DNA of 25,789 nucleotides from an uncultured Drancourtella sp. (GCA_937880845.1 CALFLL010000062.1:1-25789), one strand, 5' to 3'. Positions 1 through 8,058 are shown, numbered from the stretch's first letter. The notes: generated by a model not told the origin, from the sequence alone. A program made the numbers and translations.

Positions 1-12
1 AAGCTATTTTCT

Positions 13-31
13 CCACCTGCCTAGCAGGTGG
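13..31 (+). terminator. Hairpin with T-rich tail, plus strand
   Basis: An 8-bp perfect stem (CCACCTGC / GCAGGTGG) with a 3-nt loop is followed directly by TTTATTTTATTT on the plus strand. This has the layout of a rho-independent terminator for a plus-strand gene ending left of the window. On the minus strand the stem is followed by AGAAAATAGC, a poor U-tract, so it is less likely to end the copper operon. It could also be part of a dispersed palindromic repeat. Confidence 0.55.
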
Positions 32-55
32 TTTATTTTATTTGCCATACAAAAA

Positions 56-93
56 TTGGGGACGTGTACCTTTGCAAAGGTACACGTCCCCAA
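56..93. repeat. Perfect 38-bp palindrome, REP-like element
   Basis: The half-site TTGGGGACGTGTACCTTTG is followed immediately by its exact reverse complement, giving 19 bp per arm with no mismatch and centred between 74 and 75. It lies between the plus-strand hairpin and the end of the copper operon. From recall, GGGGAC-(G/A)-G-(T/C)-ACCTTTG palindromes are dispersed in many Firmicutes and resemble REP elements moved by IS200/IS605-like RAYT transposases; I cannot test copy number here. On the minus strand the palindrome is followed by AATTTTTG, so it may also terminate the copper operon transcript. Confidence 0.7.
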
Positions 94-126
94 AAATTCA
101 AAACAATTCTGATAATTGAAGTTTTG

Positions 127-312
127 TTATTTTTCTCCTTCAAATCCAAGATCGTCTAACAATTCCAGCAGTTCTTCTGCTTTGGATTCATTTTCCAGGT
201 ACACGCAGTTTTCTTCCAGACTTACCTGGCCGTTAATCCCCTCTTGTTCCATTGCTTTTGTGATTCTTTCTACGCATTTTTGGCAGTGCATCCCTGTTAC
301 ATGAATTTTCAT
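127..312 (-). CDS. copZ: CopZ-like copper chaperone (HMA domain)
   Basis: This 61-residue protein is essentially one heavy-metal-associated domain. The metal-binding motif G-M-H-C-Q-K-C lies at residues 7-13, with the two thiolates at C10 and C13. Family knowledge says such proteins carry Cu(I) in the cytoplasm and hand it to the N-terminal domain of CopA. It is slightly shorter than the usual ~68 residues, but the beta-alpha-beta-beta-alpha-beta pattern appears complete. The ATG follows a strong AAAGGAGG site, and the gene starts 15 nt after csoR, so it is the last gene of a three-gene copper operon. Regulation should be through the CsoR operator upstream of copA. A general mercury or other metal chaperone is less likely given the neighbours. 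Confidence 0.9.
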   Translation of the reverse strand: MKIHVTGMHCQKCVERITKAMEQEGINGQVSLEENCVYLENESKAEELLELLDDLGFEGEK

Positions 313-327
313 TGATGTTATCCTCCT

Positions 328-615
328 TTATTTCATTAATTTTTTTATTGTTTCACATAGTTCGTCTACACATTCATCGTTTCCCAGGCGAATGTCGTTT
401 ACAACGCAGGAGTGAATGTGTTCGGAGAGGAGCATTTTGTTGAATCCATTTAATGCTGCCTGGATGGCCTGTACCTGAACGATGATGTCAATGCAGTATC
501 GTTCTTCTTCCAGCATTTTTCTGACTCCTCTGACCTGTCCTTCGATTCGATTTAATCGGCTGATAAGTTTTTTTATTTCTTGTTTATCCCGGTGTTTTCT
601 TTTCTCTTCTTCCAT
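328..615 (-). CDS. csoR: CsoR-family copper-sensing repressor
   Basis: This 95-residue all-alpha DUF156/CsoR-family repressor binds operator DNA when copper-free and releases it on binding Cu(I). The Cu(I) ligand set is complete: C41, H66 and C70, with the same spacing (25 and 4) as C36-H61-C65 of Mycobacterium tuberculosis CsoR. This separates it from RcnR (nickel/cobalt), FrmR (formaldehyde) and CstR (persulfide) relatives. The segment R20-LNRIEGQVRG is the usual family signature. I chose the ATG at 615 because it is 17 nt after the copA stop and gives a normal-length protein. A longer frame from 684 would overlap copA and add an unrelated 23-residue extension. The site before the start is only GA-rich, suggesting coupling to copA translation. 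The protein presumably autoregulates through the operator at 2913-2929. Confidence 0.93.
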   Translation of the reverse strand: MEEEKRKHRDKQEIKKLISRLNRIEGQVRGVRKMLEEERYCIDIIVQVQAIQAALNGFNKMLLSEHIHSCVVNDIRLGNDECVDELCETIKKLMK

Positions 616-632
616 GTTGTTCTCGCTTTCTT

Positions 633-2891
633 TTATTCTGACAGTTTTAATCTTCTGAGTCTGAGTGCATTTCCTACCACACAAACGGAACTTAAGGACA
701 TTGCAAGACCTGCAAACATCGGATTTAACAGTGTTCCGTTTATTGCGTACAGGACTCCTGCTGCAAGTGGAATGCCCAGACTGTTGTAGAAAAATGCCCA
801 GAACAGATTTTCTTTGATATTTCTGATGGTAGCTTTACTTAAACGGATTGCCCGGTATATATCATTTAAATCCGATTTCATCAAAACGATATCTCCGGAA
901 TCCAATGCGATATCACTTCCGCTTCCGATGGCAGCTCCTACATCTGCCTGAACAAGTGCAGGTGCATCGTTGATTCCGTCTCCTACCATCATGACACATT
1001 TCTTTTCTTTCTGCAATGCTTCGATTACATTTGCTTTGTCTTGTGGCAGCACTTCTGCGATCACCTTATCTGCTCCTGCTTGCTTTGCGATTTCTTCTGC
1101 GGTTGTCTTATTATCTCCGGTCAACATACATACTTCAATTCCAAGGGACTTGATTTTTTGTATGGCTTCTTTACTTGTTTCTTTCATCTTGTCCGCCACA
1201 CTGATCAGTCCGATTACTTCTTTTGTGTCTGCAATAAACATTGGTGTCTGTCCTTTTTGAGCCATTTTAGCGGCTTGATCTTGATATATCCCCGAATCTA
1301 ACTTCTTGGAATCCAACAGTTTTTTATTTCCTATATAATAAGTTTCTTTTGTTCCGTTATATTTCAATACCGCCCGGATCCCCTGCCCGGTGATGCTTTG
1401 AAATTCTTCCGGCTCTATCAGTATTTTTCCTTTTTCTTTGGCATATTCTACGATGGCCCGGCCAAGAGGATGTTCTGACACCTGTTCACATGATGCTGTC
1501 AGGAAAAGCAGCTCCTCTTCTGACATCTTCTCTGACAAAATCTCCCTTACAGAAGGCTTTCCTACTGTAATCGTCCCCGTCTTATCAAGTACAACCGTAT
1601 CAATTTTATGAGCAATCTCCAGTGCTTCCCCGCTTTTGATCAGAATTCCATGTGATGCCCCAATCCCTGTACCTACCATGATAGCCGTCGGTGTAGCAAG
1701 CCCGAGAGCACACGGGCAGGCAATTACAAGAACCGAAACAAAGATGGTAAGAACAAATGAAAAATCGTATCCCAAGAAAAACCAGACCGATGCAGCTACT
1801 ACCGCAATACACATAACGGCCGGGACGAAATATCCTGCTACTTTATCCGCAAGTTTGGAGATTGGTGCTTTTTTCCCCTGTGCGTCTTCCATCATTTTGA
1901 CAATTTTGGCAAGGGTCGTATCAGAACCTGTTCTTGTAACCTGTACCGTAAGGCTTCCCTGATAATTGACGCTTCCTCCGATGACTTCATCCCGGATTCC
2001 TTTTTCTATCGGGATACTTTCTCCTGTCAACATAGATTCATCCACTGTGGTACTTCCTTTGACTACAATCCCATCCAATGGAATCCTGCTTCCCGGACGG
2101 ATCACAATCAATTCGCCTGCCTCTACTTCTTCCACCGGCACTTCTTTCATCTGTCCTTCCCGAAAAACAACTGCAGTATCCGGAGCCAGTTCCATTAATT
2201 TTCGAATAGCATCTTTTGTTTTTGTCTTACTTCTTCCTTCCATGTATTTCCCAAGCATTACAAGAGTAACCACAATCGCTGCGGATTCATAGTAAAGCTG
2301 ATGTGCCAAATGAGAATCAAAAGGAATCTGTACTGTCATAGCTAAACTATAAAGGAAAGCACTTCCCGTACCTATTGCTACGAGAGAATCCATATTTGGA
2401 TGTCCTCTAAACAAGCTTTTCAATCCGTTAATATAAAACTTCCTTCCATTGATCAAAATGACTGTTGTCAGTATGAGCTGTGCCAGAGCAAAATTCATCG
2501 GATTTTTATCCATGCTAAGAGCATCCGGCAAAGGAAGTGGAAATGGCAGCATATGTCCCATAGAAAGATATAAAAGCGGAACCGCAAAAATAATGTTTCC
2601 AATCAGTCTGTTTTTCGTGTGGTGCACTGCTTCCTGTACGTCTTCTTCTTCTTTTTCTCTTTCCTTTTTACTTTTTTCGATATATAAAGAAGCACCAAAT
2701 CCTGCTCTTTCTACTTTTGCAATGATTTTCTCCGGATTTACTTTTTCTTCTTCATAAGTGATAGTCAAAATACCTGTAGTCAAATTGACATTACTTTCCT
2801 GTACTCCTTCTATTTTCCTTGTCACACGCTCTACCGCACTGCTGCAGGCAGCACACGACATTCCTGTAATGACATATTTTTCTGTTTTCAT
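633..2891 (-). CDS. copA: CopA, P1B-type Cu(I)-exporting ATPase
   Basis: This 752-residue P-type ATPase pumps Cu(I) out of the cytoplasm. All hallmarks are present: one N-terminal HMA domain with G-M-S-C-A-A-C (C13, C16), actuator motif TGES (289-292), the intramembrane copper site CPC (392-394), phosphorylation site DKTGT with D436, SEHPLG with the P1B His-Pro pair (474-475), GDGIND (637-642), and the Cu(I)-type TM7/TM8 residues YN (702-703) and M731-x-x-S-S. These last residues define the P1B-1 class, so copper or silver rather than zinc or cadmium. The ATG at 2891 is preferred over one at 2912 because GAGAGGG sits just upstream. Many CopA proteins carry two HMA domains; this one has one, with the separate copZ supplying another. 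First gene of copA-csoR-copZ. Confidence 0.96.
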   Translation of the reverse strand: MKTEKYVITGMSCAACSSAVERVTRKIEGVQESNVNLTTGILTITYEEEKVNPEKIIAKVERAGFGASLYIEKSKKEREKEEEDVQEAVHHTKNRLIGNIIFAVPLLYLSMGHMLPFPLPLPDALSMDKNPMNFALAQLILTTVILINGRKFYINGLKSLFRGHPNMDSLVAIGTGSAFLYSLAMTVQIPFDSHLAHQLYYESAAIVVTLVMLGKYMEGRSKTKTKDAIRKLMELAPDTAVVFREGQMKEVPVEEVEAGELIVIRPGSRIPLDGIVVKGSTTVDESMLTGESIPIEKGIRDEVIGGSVNYQGSLTVQVTRTGSDTTLAKIVKMMEDAQGKKAPISKLADKVAGYFVPAVMCIAVVAASVWFFLGYDFSFVLTIFVSVLVIACPCALGLATPTAIMVGTGIGASHGILIKSGEALEIAHKIDTVVLDKTGTITVGKPSVREILSEKMSEEELLFLTASCEQVSEHPLGRAIVEYAKEKGKILIEPEEFQSITGQGIRAVLKYNGTKETYYIGNKKLLDSKKLDSGIYQDQAAKMAQKGQTPMFIADTKEVIGLISVADKMKETSKEAIQKIKSLGIEVCMLTGDNKTTAEEIAKQAGADKVIAEVLPQDKANVIEALQKEKKCVMMVGDGINDAPALVQADVGAAIGSGSDIALDSGDIVLMKSDLNDIYRAIRLSKATIRNIKENLFWAFFYNSLGIPLAAGVLYAINGTLLNPMFAGLAMSLSSVCVVGNALRLRRLKLSE

Positions 2892-2912
2892 TGAATCACC
2901 CTCTCTTTTCAA

Positions 2913-2929
2913 ATACCCATACGGGGTAT
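2913..2929 (-). promoter_or_regulatory. CsoR operator at the copA promoter
   Basis: An inverted repeat, ATACCC-(5 nt)-GGGTAT, has perfect 6-bp arms; on the minus strand it reads ATACCCCGTATGGGTAT. This is the GC-core, TA-flanked palindrome typical of CsoR operators. It sits just downstream of the -10 box, over the expected transcription start, where a bound repressor would block initiation. It is 21 nt upstream of the copA start codon. Confidence 0.85.
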
Positions 2930-2935
2930 ATGTTT

Positions 2936-2964
2936 ATATTATACGGGATTTCTATATTTGTCAA
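2936..2964 (-). promoter_or_regulatory. copA-csoR-copZ promoter
   Basis: The -35 box is a perfect TTGACA at 2959-2964. The -10 box is either TATAAT (2938-2943, spacer 15) or TAATAT (2936-2941, spacer 17). A second TTTGACA lies a few bases further upstream. The expected start site falls at about 2930, at the edge of the CsoR operator. Confidence 0.75.
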
Positions 2965-3005
2965 CAGGAGTTTGTCAAAAAAACGATATCCAAAAAACAA
3001 GAAAA

Positions 3006-3064
3006 GGAGATGCTGATCTTTCTTGGACTGCCAAGCTATTCATCCAAGAAAAATCCGCATCTCC
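3006..3064 (-). terminator. Terminator of the htrA transcript
   Basis: On the minus strand, 23 nt after the htrA stop, GGAGATGC pairs with GCATCTCC. Inside this, TTTCTTGGA pairs with TCCAAGAAA, giving a long two-segment hairpin followed by TTTTC and TTGTTTTTT. It separates htrA from the copper promoter. Confidence 0.75.
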
Positions 3065-3087
3065 CTTTCATGTTTCCTCAAAATTCT

Positions 3088-4365
3088 TTATTCACTTAAT
3101 TGTGCTGTCAATTTCACTTCTACTTCTTTTTCTTTGTAATTTCCTCCATCAGCCGGGAATTGTACTTTCACTTTTACTTTTTCTCCGATTCTGTAATAGC
3201 TTAACTGGTTTTGAAGTCCTTCCATATTGCTTACACCGGATCCCTCGATTCCTGTGATAATACATCCTTTCGTGATACCGGCTTTTTCAGCTCCTCCGTT
3301 TTTCAATACTTCGGAAACATATACCCCTGAAGGCATTCCAAACTGTTCTGCATTCTGTTCATCCAGGTCAAAGCCTTTGATTCCGATATATCCTCTCTGT
3401 GCTTCCGGAACCTGTGTTCTTGTTTCTTTGTTCATGAGCCCTTTGATCGCATCAGCCACATCGGAAATCGGAATTGCATATCCCATTCCTTCTACTGCGG
3501 AATCATTTACTTTTACTGTATTGATTCCTACCACTTCACCTTTGCTGTTCAAAAGAGCACCTCCGCTGTTTCCCGGATTAATGGCCGCATTCGTCTGAAT
3601 AAGTTTACAGTCAAATCCTTCCATCTGAAGATCTCTTTCTTTGGCACTGACAATTCCGTTTGTCACAGACTGTCCATAACCAAGGGCATTCCCGATAGCA
3701 ATCACTTCTTCTCCTACCTGAAGCTTTTCGGAATCTCCGAGAGTTGCAACTTTGATGACTTTTTTTGTTTCATTGCTGATCTTATTTAACGGAACCGCAA
3801 CGACTGCCAAATCTTTTGTCGAGTCTGTTCCTTTTATGCTTGCTTCCACACTCTTTTCATCATTGAATGTGACAGTTAAAACCGTTGAACCTTCTACCAC
3901 ATGATTATTTGTAACAACCAGAAGTTCATTATTGTTTTGTCCTACAATAATACCGGTACCTACGCTTTCCTGTTTTTGTTCACGTATTCCTCCAAAGAAA
4001 TCCTGTACCTGTTTCACACTCATATTCTGGATTGAAACAACAAATGGCATGGAATTTTTTACAATCTTGGTAATATCTGTATCTGTCACTGTTCCATCTG
4101 ATGATTGTGTCAGTTCTGCTGTTTCCACTTTATTTTTGGAGCCATTTGATGTTCCCAGTATTTTTCCCGTTGCCAGATTAGTTGCCTGAAATGTAACTCC
4201 CCCGACAACACCAAACAATACCGCCAGCCCTACTACCGCAGCAATTTTTGTTCCTTTATTTTTTTTCTTTTTATCATGTTTGTCAGGTTCTCTGAAATCT
4301 CCGTTATTTCCATAAAACTGCTGATTTTGCTGATTTGGATCATAGTATTCGTATTCGTTACCCAT
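3088..4365 (-). CDS. htrA: HtrA/DegP-type membrane-anchored serine protease
   Basis: This 425-residue envelope quality-control protease has a short Gln/Asn-rich cytoplasmic N-terminus (1-30), a Lys-rich stop-transfer flank, and one transmembrane segment at about 40-58. An extracellular trypsin-like S1C domain spans about 95-310 and a single PDZ domain about 315-420. The catalytic triad is complete: H155 in TNNHVVEG, D185 in STKDLAVV, and S267 in NPGNSGGA. The family degrades misfolded secreted proteins, with the PDZ domain recognising exposed C-termini. The length and one-PDZ layout match Firmicutes HtrA/YyxA proteins. The ATG is preceded by AAAGGGGATAAAGG. The gene appears monocistronic, with its own terminator and a candidate promoter; no CssR-type operator was recognised. 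Confidence 0.93.
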   Translation of the reverse strand: MGNEYEYYDPNQQNQQFYGNNGDFREPDKHDKKKKNKGTKIAAVVGLAVLFGVVGGVTFQATNLATGKILGTSNGSKNKVETAELTQSSDGTVTDTDITKIVKNSMPFVVSIQNMSVKQVQDFFGGIREQKQESVGTGIIVGQNNNELLVVTNNHVVEGSTVLTVTFNDEKSVEASIKGTDSTKDLAVVAVPLNKISNETKKVIKVATLGDSEKLQVGEEVIAIGNALGYGQSVTNGIVSAKERDLQMEGFDCKLIQTNAAINPGNSGGALLNSKGEVVGINTVKVNDSAVEGMGYAIPISDVADAIKGLMNKETRTQVPEAQRGYIGIKGFDLDEQNAEQFGMPSGVYVSEVLKNGGAEKAGITKGCIITGIEGSGVSNMEGLQNQLSYYRIGEKVKVKVQFPADGGNYKEKEVEVKLTAQLSE

Positions 4366-4388
4366 AACCTTTATCCCCTTTCATTTCT

Positions 4389-4417
4389 ATCATAACTTTT
4401 ATTCTATCTGTAGTCTA
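4389..4417 (-). promoter_or_regulatory. Candidate htrA promoter
   Basis: TAGACT (4412-4417, four of six matches to the -35 consensus) and TATGAT (4389-4394, five of six) are separated by exactly 17 nt. This places the start about 17-20 nt upstream of the htrA ATG. It is a sequence match only. Confidence 0.45.
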
Positions 4418-4451
4418 ATAGAAAAATGTGTTGAAAGTGTGATAATTTATG

Positions 4452-4489
4452 AAAAAAAGATTGAATTTACCGGAAAAGCAAATCCAATC
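4452..4489 (-). terminator. Terminator of glmS
   Basis: On the minus strand, GATTGGATTT (4480-4489) pairs with AAATTCAATC (4459-4468), with one mismatch, across an 11-nt loop. Seven T residues (4452-4458) follow. It begins 9 nt after the glmS stop codon. Confidence 0.75.
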
Positions 4490-4497
4490 TTTTTCTT

Positions 4498-6324
4498 TTA
4501 TTCTACGGTAACAGATTTTGCGAGATTCCTCGGTTTATCAACATCACAGCCTCTTCCCACTGCCACATAGTATCCAAACAGCTGAAGAGGTATGATTGCA
4601 AGAGAGTTTGTAAAGTACTTATTTGTCTTTGGAATATATATCACATAATCTGCTGCTTTTTCCACATCTGTATTCCCTTCATTTGTAATCGCCATGACAA
4701 ATGCTCCTCGTGTCTTCACCTCTACCATATTACTGATCATCTTTTTGTATAAATCTTCCTGAGTCAGTACAGCCGTAACAAGTGTACCTTCTTCGATCAG
4801 AGAAATCGTTCCGTGTTTTAATTCTCCGGCTGCATAAGCTTCGGAATGAATGTAGGAAATTTCTTTTAATTTCAAAGAACCTTCCATGGAAATTGCATAA
4901 TCAATTCCTCTTCCGATAAAAAATATATTCTTTGCTGCCAGATATCGATTGGCAAATCTTTGGATCTGATCCTTATTATTTAAAAGTATATCTATCTGTC
5001 CCGGCAATTTCTTCATATCCTCGATCATATGTTTCAACTCTTCTTTTTCAATCTTTCCTCTTACATGAGCAAACTTCATGGCCAAAAGATACAGAGCAAT
5101 CAGCTGACAGGAATAAGCTTTCGTAGTGGCAACCGCAATTTCCGGTCCTGCCCATGTATACATTACATTGTCCGCTTCTCTTGCAATCGAACTTCCTACT
5201 ACGTTAACGATTCCGAGTACTCTGCATCCTCTTTCTTTTGCTTCCCTTAAAGCGGCAAGAGAATCCGCAGTTTCACCCGACTGGCTGATCACAATCACCA
5301 AAGTATCTTTTTCCAATATCGGATCACGATATCTGAATTCCGATGCCAGATCTACTTCCACCGGAATTCGTGCAAGTCCTTCAAAGACATACTTACCTGT
5401 CACTCCTGTATGATAAGCCGAACCACAGGCCACCATAACGATTTTTCTGATTTTTTTTATATCTTCATCCGTCATTCCCAGTTCTTCGATGACAATGTTT
5501 CCTTCTTTGATCCGTGGTGAAAAAGTATCTTCCACTGCCTTAGACTGTTCATAGATTTCTTTCATCATAAAGTGATCATATCCGCCCTTTTCCGCAGCAT
5601 TTTCATCCCAGTTGATATGAACCGCCTCTTTTTCCAACGGTTCTTCATCCACCGTAAAGAACTCCATATCTTTTCGTGTCATCTTTACAATCTCTTCATT
5701 TTCAATAAAATAGACATCCCTTGTGTACTTCAACACGGCCGGTACATCCGATGCAAGAATACTGCCGTTTTCTGTATGCCCCACAATCAGCGGACTGTCT
5801 TTTCTGACTGCATAAAGTTCATTTGGATGATCCCGAAATAAAATTCCCAGTGCATAAGAGCCTTCCATCCGATGCATGACCTTTGTCAAAGTTTCCAGCG
5901 GATTCCCCGTATAATAATAGTCGAGAAGATGTACAATCACCTCTGTATCTGTTTCTGATATAAATTGATATCCTTTCTTTTCCAACATTTTTTTCAATTT
6001 GATATAATTTTCTATAATTCCATTATGTACAACGACAATACTTTCTTCCTTGTTCATATGAGGATGGGCATTCATATCTGACGGCGATCCATGTGTTGCC
6101 CATCTCGTATGCCCTATTCCTACTGTACCCGGCAGCATTTCTCCATGATCTGTCAGCTCACTTAATACTTTCAGTCTTCCTTTTGCCTTTGTCATATTTA
6201 TTTTTTCACCGTCAAAAACTGCAATTCCGGCTGAATCGTAACCTCTGTATTCCAATTTGGACAATCCGTCCAAAAGAATCGGTGCTGCTTTTTCCTGACC
6301 GATATACCCAACAATTCCACACAT
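4498..6324 (-). CDS. glmS: Glutamine-fructose-6-phosphate aminotransferase
   Basis: GlmS converts fructose-6-phosphate and glutamine to glucosamine-6-phosphate and glutamate, the first committed step to UDP-GlcNAc for peptidoglycan and surface glycans. The 608-residue protein starts MCGIVGYIG, so Cys2 becomes the N-terminal nucleophile after Met removal. This fixes the start at 6324, where GGAGG lies just upstream, rather than a frame opening 10 codons earlier. The class II amidotransferase domain (about 2-220) shows the HTRWATHG and HNG motifs. Two SIS domains follow, with A-C-G-S-A-Y and S-Q-S-G-E-T-A-D in the first. The C-terminus PRNLAKSVTVE is the invariant family ending. The leader is about 60 nt and too short for a glmS ribozyme, so that feedback control seems absent. 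The gene is monocistronic. Confidence 0.97.
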   Translation of the reverse strand: MCGIVGYIGQEKAAPILLDGLSKLEYRGYDSAGIAVFDGEKINMTKAKGRLKVLSELTDHGEMLPGTVGIGHTRWATHGSPSDMNAHPHMNKEESIVVVHNGIIENYIKLKKMLEKKGYQFISETDTEVIVHLLDYYYTGNPLETLTKVMHRMEGSYALGILFRDHPNELYAVRKDSPLIVGHTENGSILASDVPAVLKYTRDVYFIENEEIVKMTRKDMEFFTVDEEPLEKEAVHINWDENAAEKGGYDHFMMKEIYEQSKAVEDTFSPRIKEGNIVIEELGMTDEDIKKIRKIVMVACGSAYHTGVTGKYVFEGLARIPVEVDLASEFRYRDPILEKDTLVIVISQSGETADSLAALREAKERGCRVLGIVNVVGSSIAREADNVMYTWAGPEIAVATTKAYSCQLIALYLLAMKFAHVRGKIEKEELKHMIEDMKKLPGQIDILLNNKDQIQRFANRYLAAKNIFFIGRGIDYAISMEGSLKLKEISYIHSEAYAAGELKHGTISLIEEGTLVTAVLTQEDLYKKMISNMVEVKTRGAFVMAITNEGNTDVEKAADYVIYIPKTNKYFTNSLAIIPLQLFGYYVAVGRGCDVDKPRNLAKSVTVE

Positions 6325-6389
6325 ATCAAATCCTCCAATTCTTATTTTGCACAATCTGCTGATTTTTTTGCACTTTTCTCACGAGGTTT

Positions 6390-6418
6390 ATTTTATCATC
6401 CTTCTTTGCATTTGTAAA
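6390..6418 (-). promoter_or_regulatory. glmS promoter
   Basis: TTTACA (6413-6418) and TAAAAT (6390-6395), each five of six matches to the vegetative consensus, are spaced exactly 17 nt. The start would fall near 6383, giving a leader of about 60 nt. Confidence 0.7.
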
Positions 6419-6420
6419 GA

Positions 6421-6454
6421 ATAAAAAACAGAGACAGCCTTTTGCTGTCTCTGT
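6421..6454 (-). terminator. Terminator of the cohesin-like gene
   Basis: On the minus strand ACAGAGACAGC and GCTGTCTCTGT form a perfect 11-bp stem with a 5-nt loop, followed by TTTTTTAT. It starts about 10 nt after the stop codon at 6464. This is the strongest terminator in the window. Confidence 0.9.
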
Positions 6455-6463
6455 CATCTGTTT

Positions 6464-8011
6464 TTATAAATCTATAAAGTCAATAGAGAAGTCATCATCG
6501 GAATCGTCATCCTTGGAACCTTTTGATTTTTTGGCAGGTTTCGGATTTTCATACTCTTCTTCAAAATCATCAAAGTCATAGTCATCATCATAATCCGCAT
6601 CATCGTCATAATCCGGGTCATAATCTGACTCGTAATCCTCTGATACATTATCGTATTCTTCTTCCTCTTCATATTCATCAGAATACTCACTGTCATCATA
6701 AGAATCATCCAAGTCATTTTCATCAAATTGTTCAAAATCATCAAAATCATCTTCGGACTGACTGTTGTCTTCCGGTGTCTTGTCTTCCTCGAACTCTTCT
6801 TCCTCATATTCTTCTTCCGATTCCGGTTCTTCAGAAGCTTTTTTGCCGTTTAATTCATCCAGTTCATCGTAAACATCGTCTAATTCCAAATTTCTGCGGT
6901 GAACCTTTACGGACAATACGATTAAAAGAATCAGTAAAATCAGAAATGCAAATCCTGCTCCGATCACAACATAATCAGCGTGATCCTGAACAAAAACGCT
7001 TACTTTTCCGAGTATTCCGTTTCCTTTATCCGTTTCTGCAGATACAGCAGAGGCAATACTTCCGTAATACTGATATGTCTTATCTTTGGAATCATACTGA
7101 TATAAAGCTGTTTCCCCCTCGGAATTTAATGCCTTTAACAGATAAAATCTTTCATTTTTGGAATCATGCCATGCCGGAATCGTATCTGTTTCGGAAATCT
7201 CCAATTCCATCTTTTTATATCTTGCAGGAAGAGTCACGCCTTCTGCATCACTTAACAAAATAATGGTATTTCCTTCGGAAACCGTTACAAGCTGAAGCGG
7301 AGAGCATTCATTTTTTTCTGCATCATAAGCAAAGAAACTTCCTTTGTTGTCTTTCCCGATCAGATATAAAAGCTGCATATCGCCTTTCTCCTGCTTTGCA
7401 CCTTTTACTGTCTGGCCACCATAATTGATGTCTGCCGTCTGAAATCCTGAAGGGAGTTCTTTTTCAGGAAACTGGCTTGCAACAACATACTCTTCTCCGC
7501 CAACCGTAGCTTTAAGGCCACTCTGCTGTGCTGTCGTTTCATTATCGGAAGAATCCGTCGTTCCGTCTCCTTCTACAATCTTCACATCAGAATATCCGGC
7601 CGGTTCCACAATATTAACAGATGCTCCGTTTTCATCTGTTACTTCTGCTTCTGTCTGTTCCAGTCTTGTTTCTCCCTGTACAAGTGCTTCAAATTCCATA
7701 TTGAATTCAAGAAGATCTTTGTCTCCTACCGTTCCGGAATAAACAAGTGTGCCATCGCCCTGGTCTGTCACGTTGTCACCACTTACAAACTTCATGGCCG
7801 TGGAATCATATTCCATTGTGATCTTGACATCACCAAGGTTGCCCCCGCGATTCTTTACGCTTCCTTTAATGGTGAATTCATCTCCTACTTTAATCCCTTC
7901 CAGGTCCGTAAAGAAAATAACTCCATCTGCTGCATTGACCGCCAGCTTAGTACATGGTACTACCAAACATACCGCCAGCAGCATCGCTGCTATTCGTTTC
8001 ATAATTTTCAT
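6464..8011 (-). CDS. Secreted cohesin-like protein with acidic cytoplasmic tail
   Basis: This 515-residue protein has type I topology. A signal peptide (1-27) ends at V-N-A before A28. A beta-rich domain at about 29-148 resembles cohesin/carbohydrate-binding folds, with the pattern V-G-D-E-F-T...G-N-L-G-D-V-K-I-T-M-E-Y-D. A Ser/Thr-rich linker (149-165) and a second beta-rich segment (166-340) follow, then one transmembrane helix at about 347-369 with K-V-H-R-R after it, so the tail faces the cytoplasm. In the tail 56 of the 96 residues from 395 to 490 are Asp or Glu, interleaved with Tyr and Phe. A basic patch near 491-500 and an acidic end ending DFIDL complete it. The cohesin call is from pattern recall and the function is unknown. 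It is monocistronic with its own promoter and terminator, and translation starts after AAGAGG. Confidence 0.8.
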   Translation of the reverse strand: MKIMKRIAAMLLAVCLVVPCTKLAVNAADGVIFFTDLEGIKVGDEFTIKGSVKNRGGNLGDVKITMEYDSTAMKFVSGDNVTDQGDGTLVYSGTVGDKDLLEFNMEFEALVQGETRLEQTEAEVTDENGASVNIVEPAGYSDVKIVEGDGTTDSSDNETTAQQSGLKATVGGEEYVVASQFPEKELPSGFQTADINYGGQTVKGAKQEKGDMQLLYLIGKDNKGSFFAYDAEKNECSPLQLVTVSEGNTIILLSDAEGVTLPARYKKMELEISETDTIPAWHDSKNERFYLLKALNSEGETALYQYDSKDKTYQYYGSIASAVSAETDKGNGILGKVSVFVQDHADYVVIGAGFAFLILLILLIVLSVKVHRRNLELDDVYDELDELNGKKASEEPESEEEYEEEEFEEDKTPEDNSQSEDDFDDFEQFDENDLDDSYDDSEYSDEYEEEEEYDNVSEDYESDYDPDYDDDADYDDDYDFDDFEEEYENPKPAKKSKGSKDDDSDDDFSIDFIDL

Positions 8012-8058
8012 ATTTGTACCTCTTCTTTCGTCAAAGATTTAATATACACATATAATTT

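Noticed and set aside
328..684. A longer csoR frame starting at 684
   Set aside because: It overlaps the copA 3' end by 52 nt and adds 23 residues unlike any CsoR. The ATG at 615 gives a normal 95-residue protein.
2758..3257. Plus-strand frames across the copA-htrA gap
   Set aside because: They span the copA promoter, CsoR operator and htrA terminator, and their translations show no domain.
4498..6354. glmS starting 10 codons upstream at 6354
   Set aside because: GlmS needs Cys directly after the initiator Met as its N-terminal nucleophile. The ATG at 6324 provides that and has GGAGG upstream.
6325..6420. glmS ribozyme in the glmS leader
   Set aside because: The leader after the predicted start is only about 60 nt, and no ribozyme core was seen. 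It cannot hold the ~150-nt fold.
6472..7263. Open frames on both strands over the acidic tail (Met/Thr-rich on minus, His-rich on plus)
   Set aside because: These are shadows of the repetitive GAT/GAA codons in the acidic tail. They lack ribosome sites and recognisable domains.
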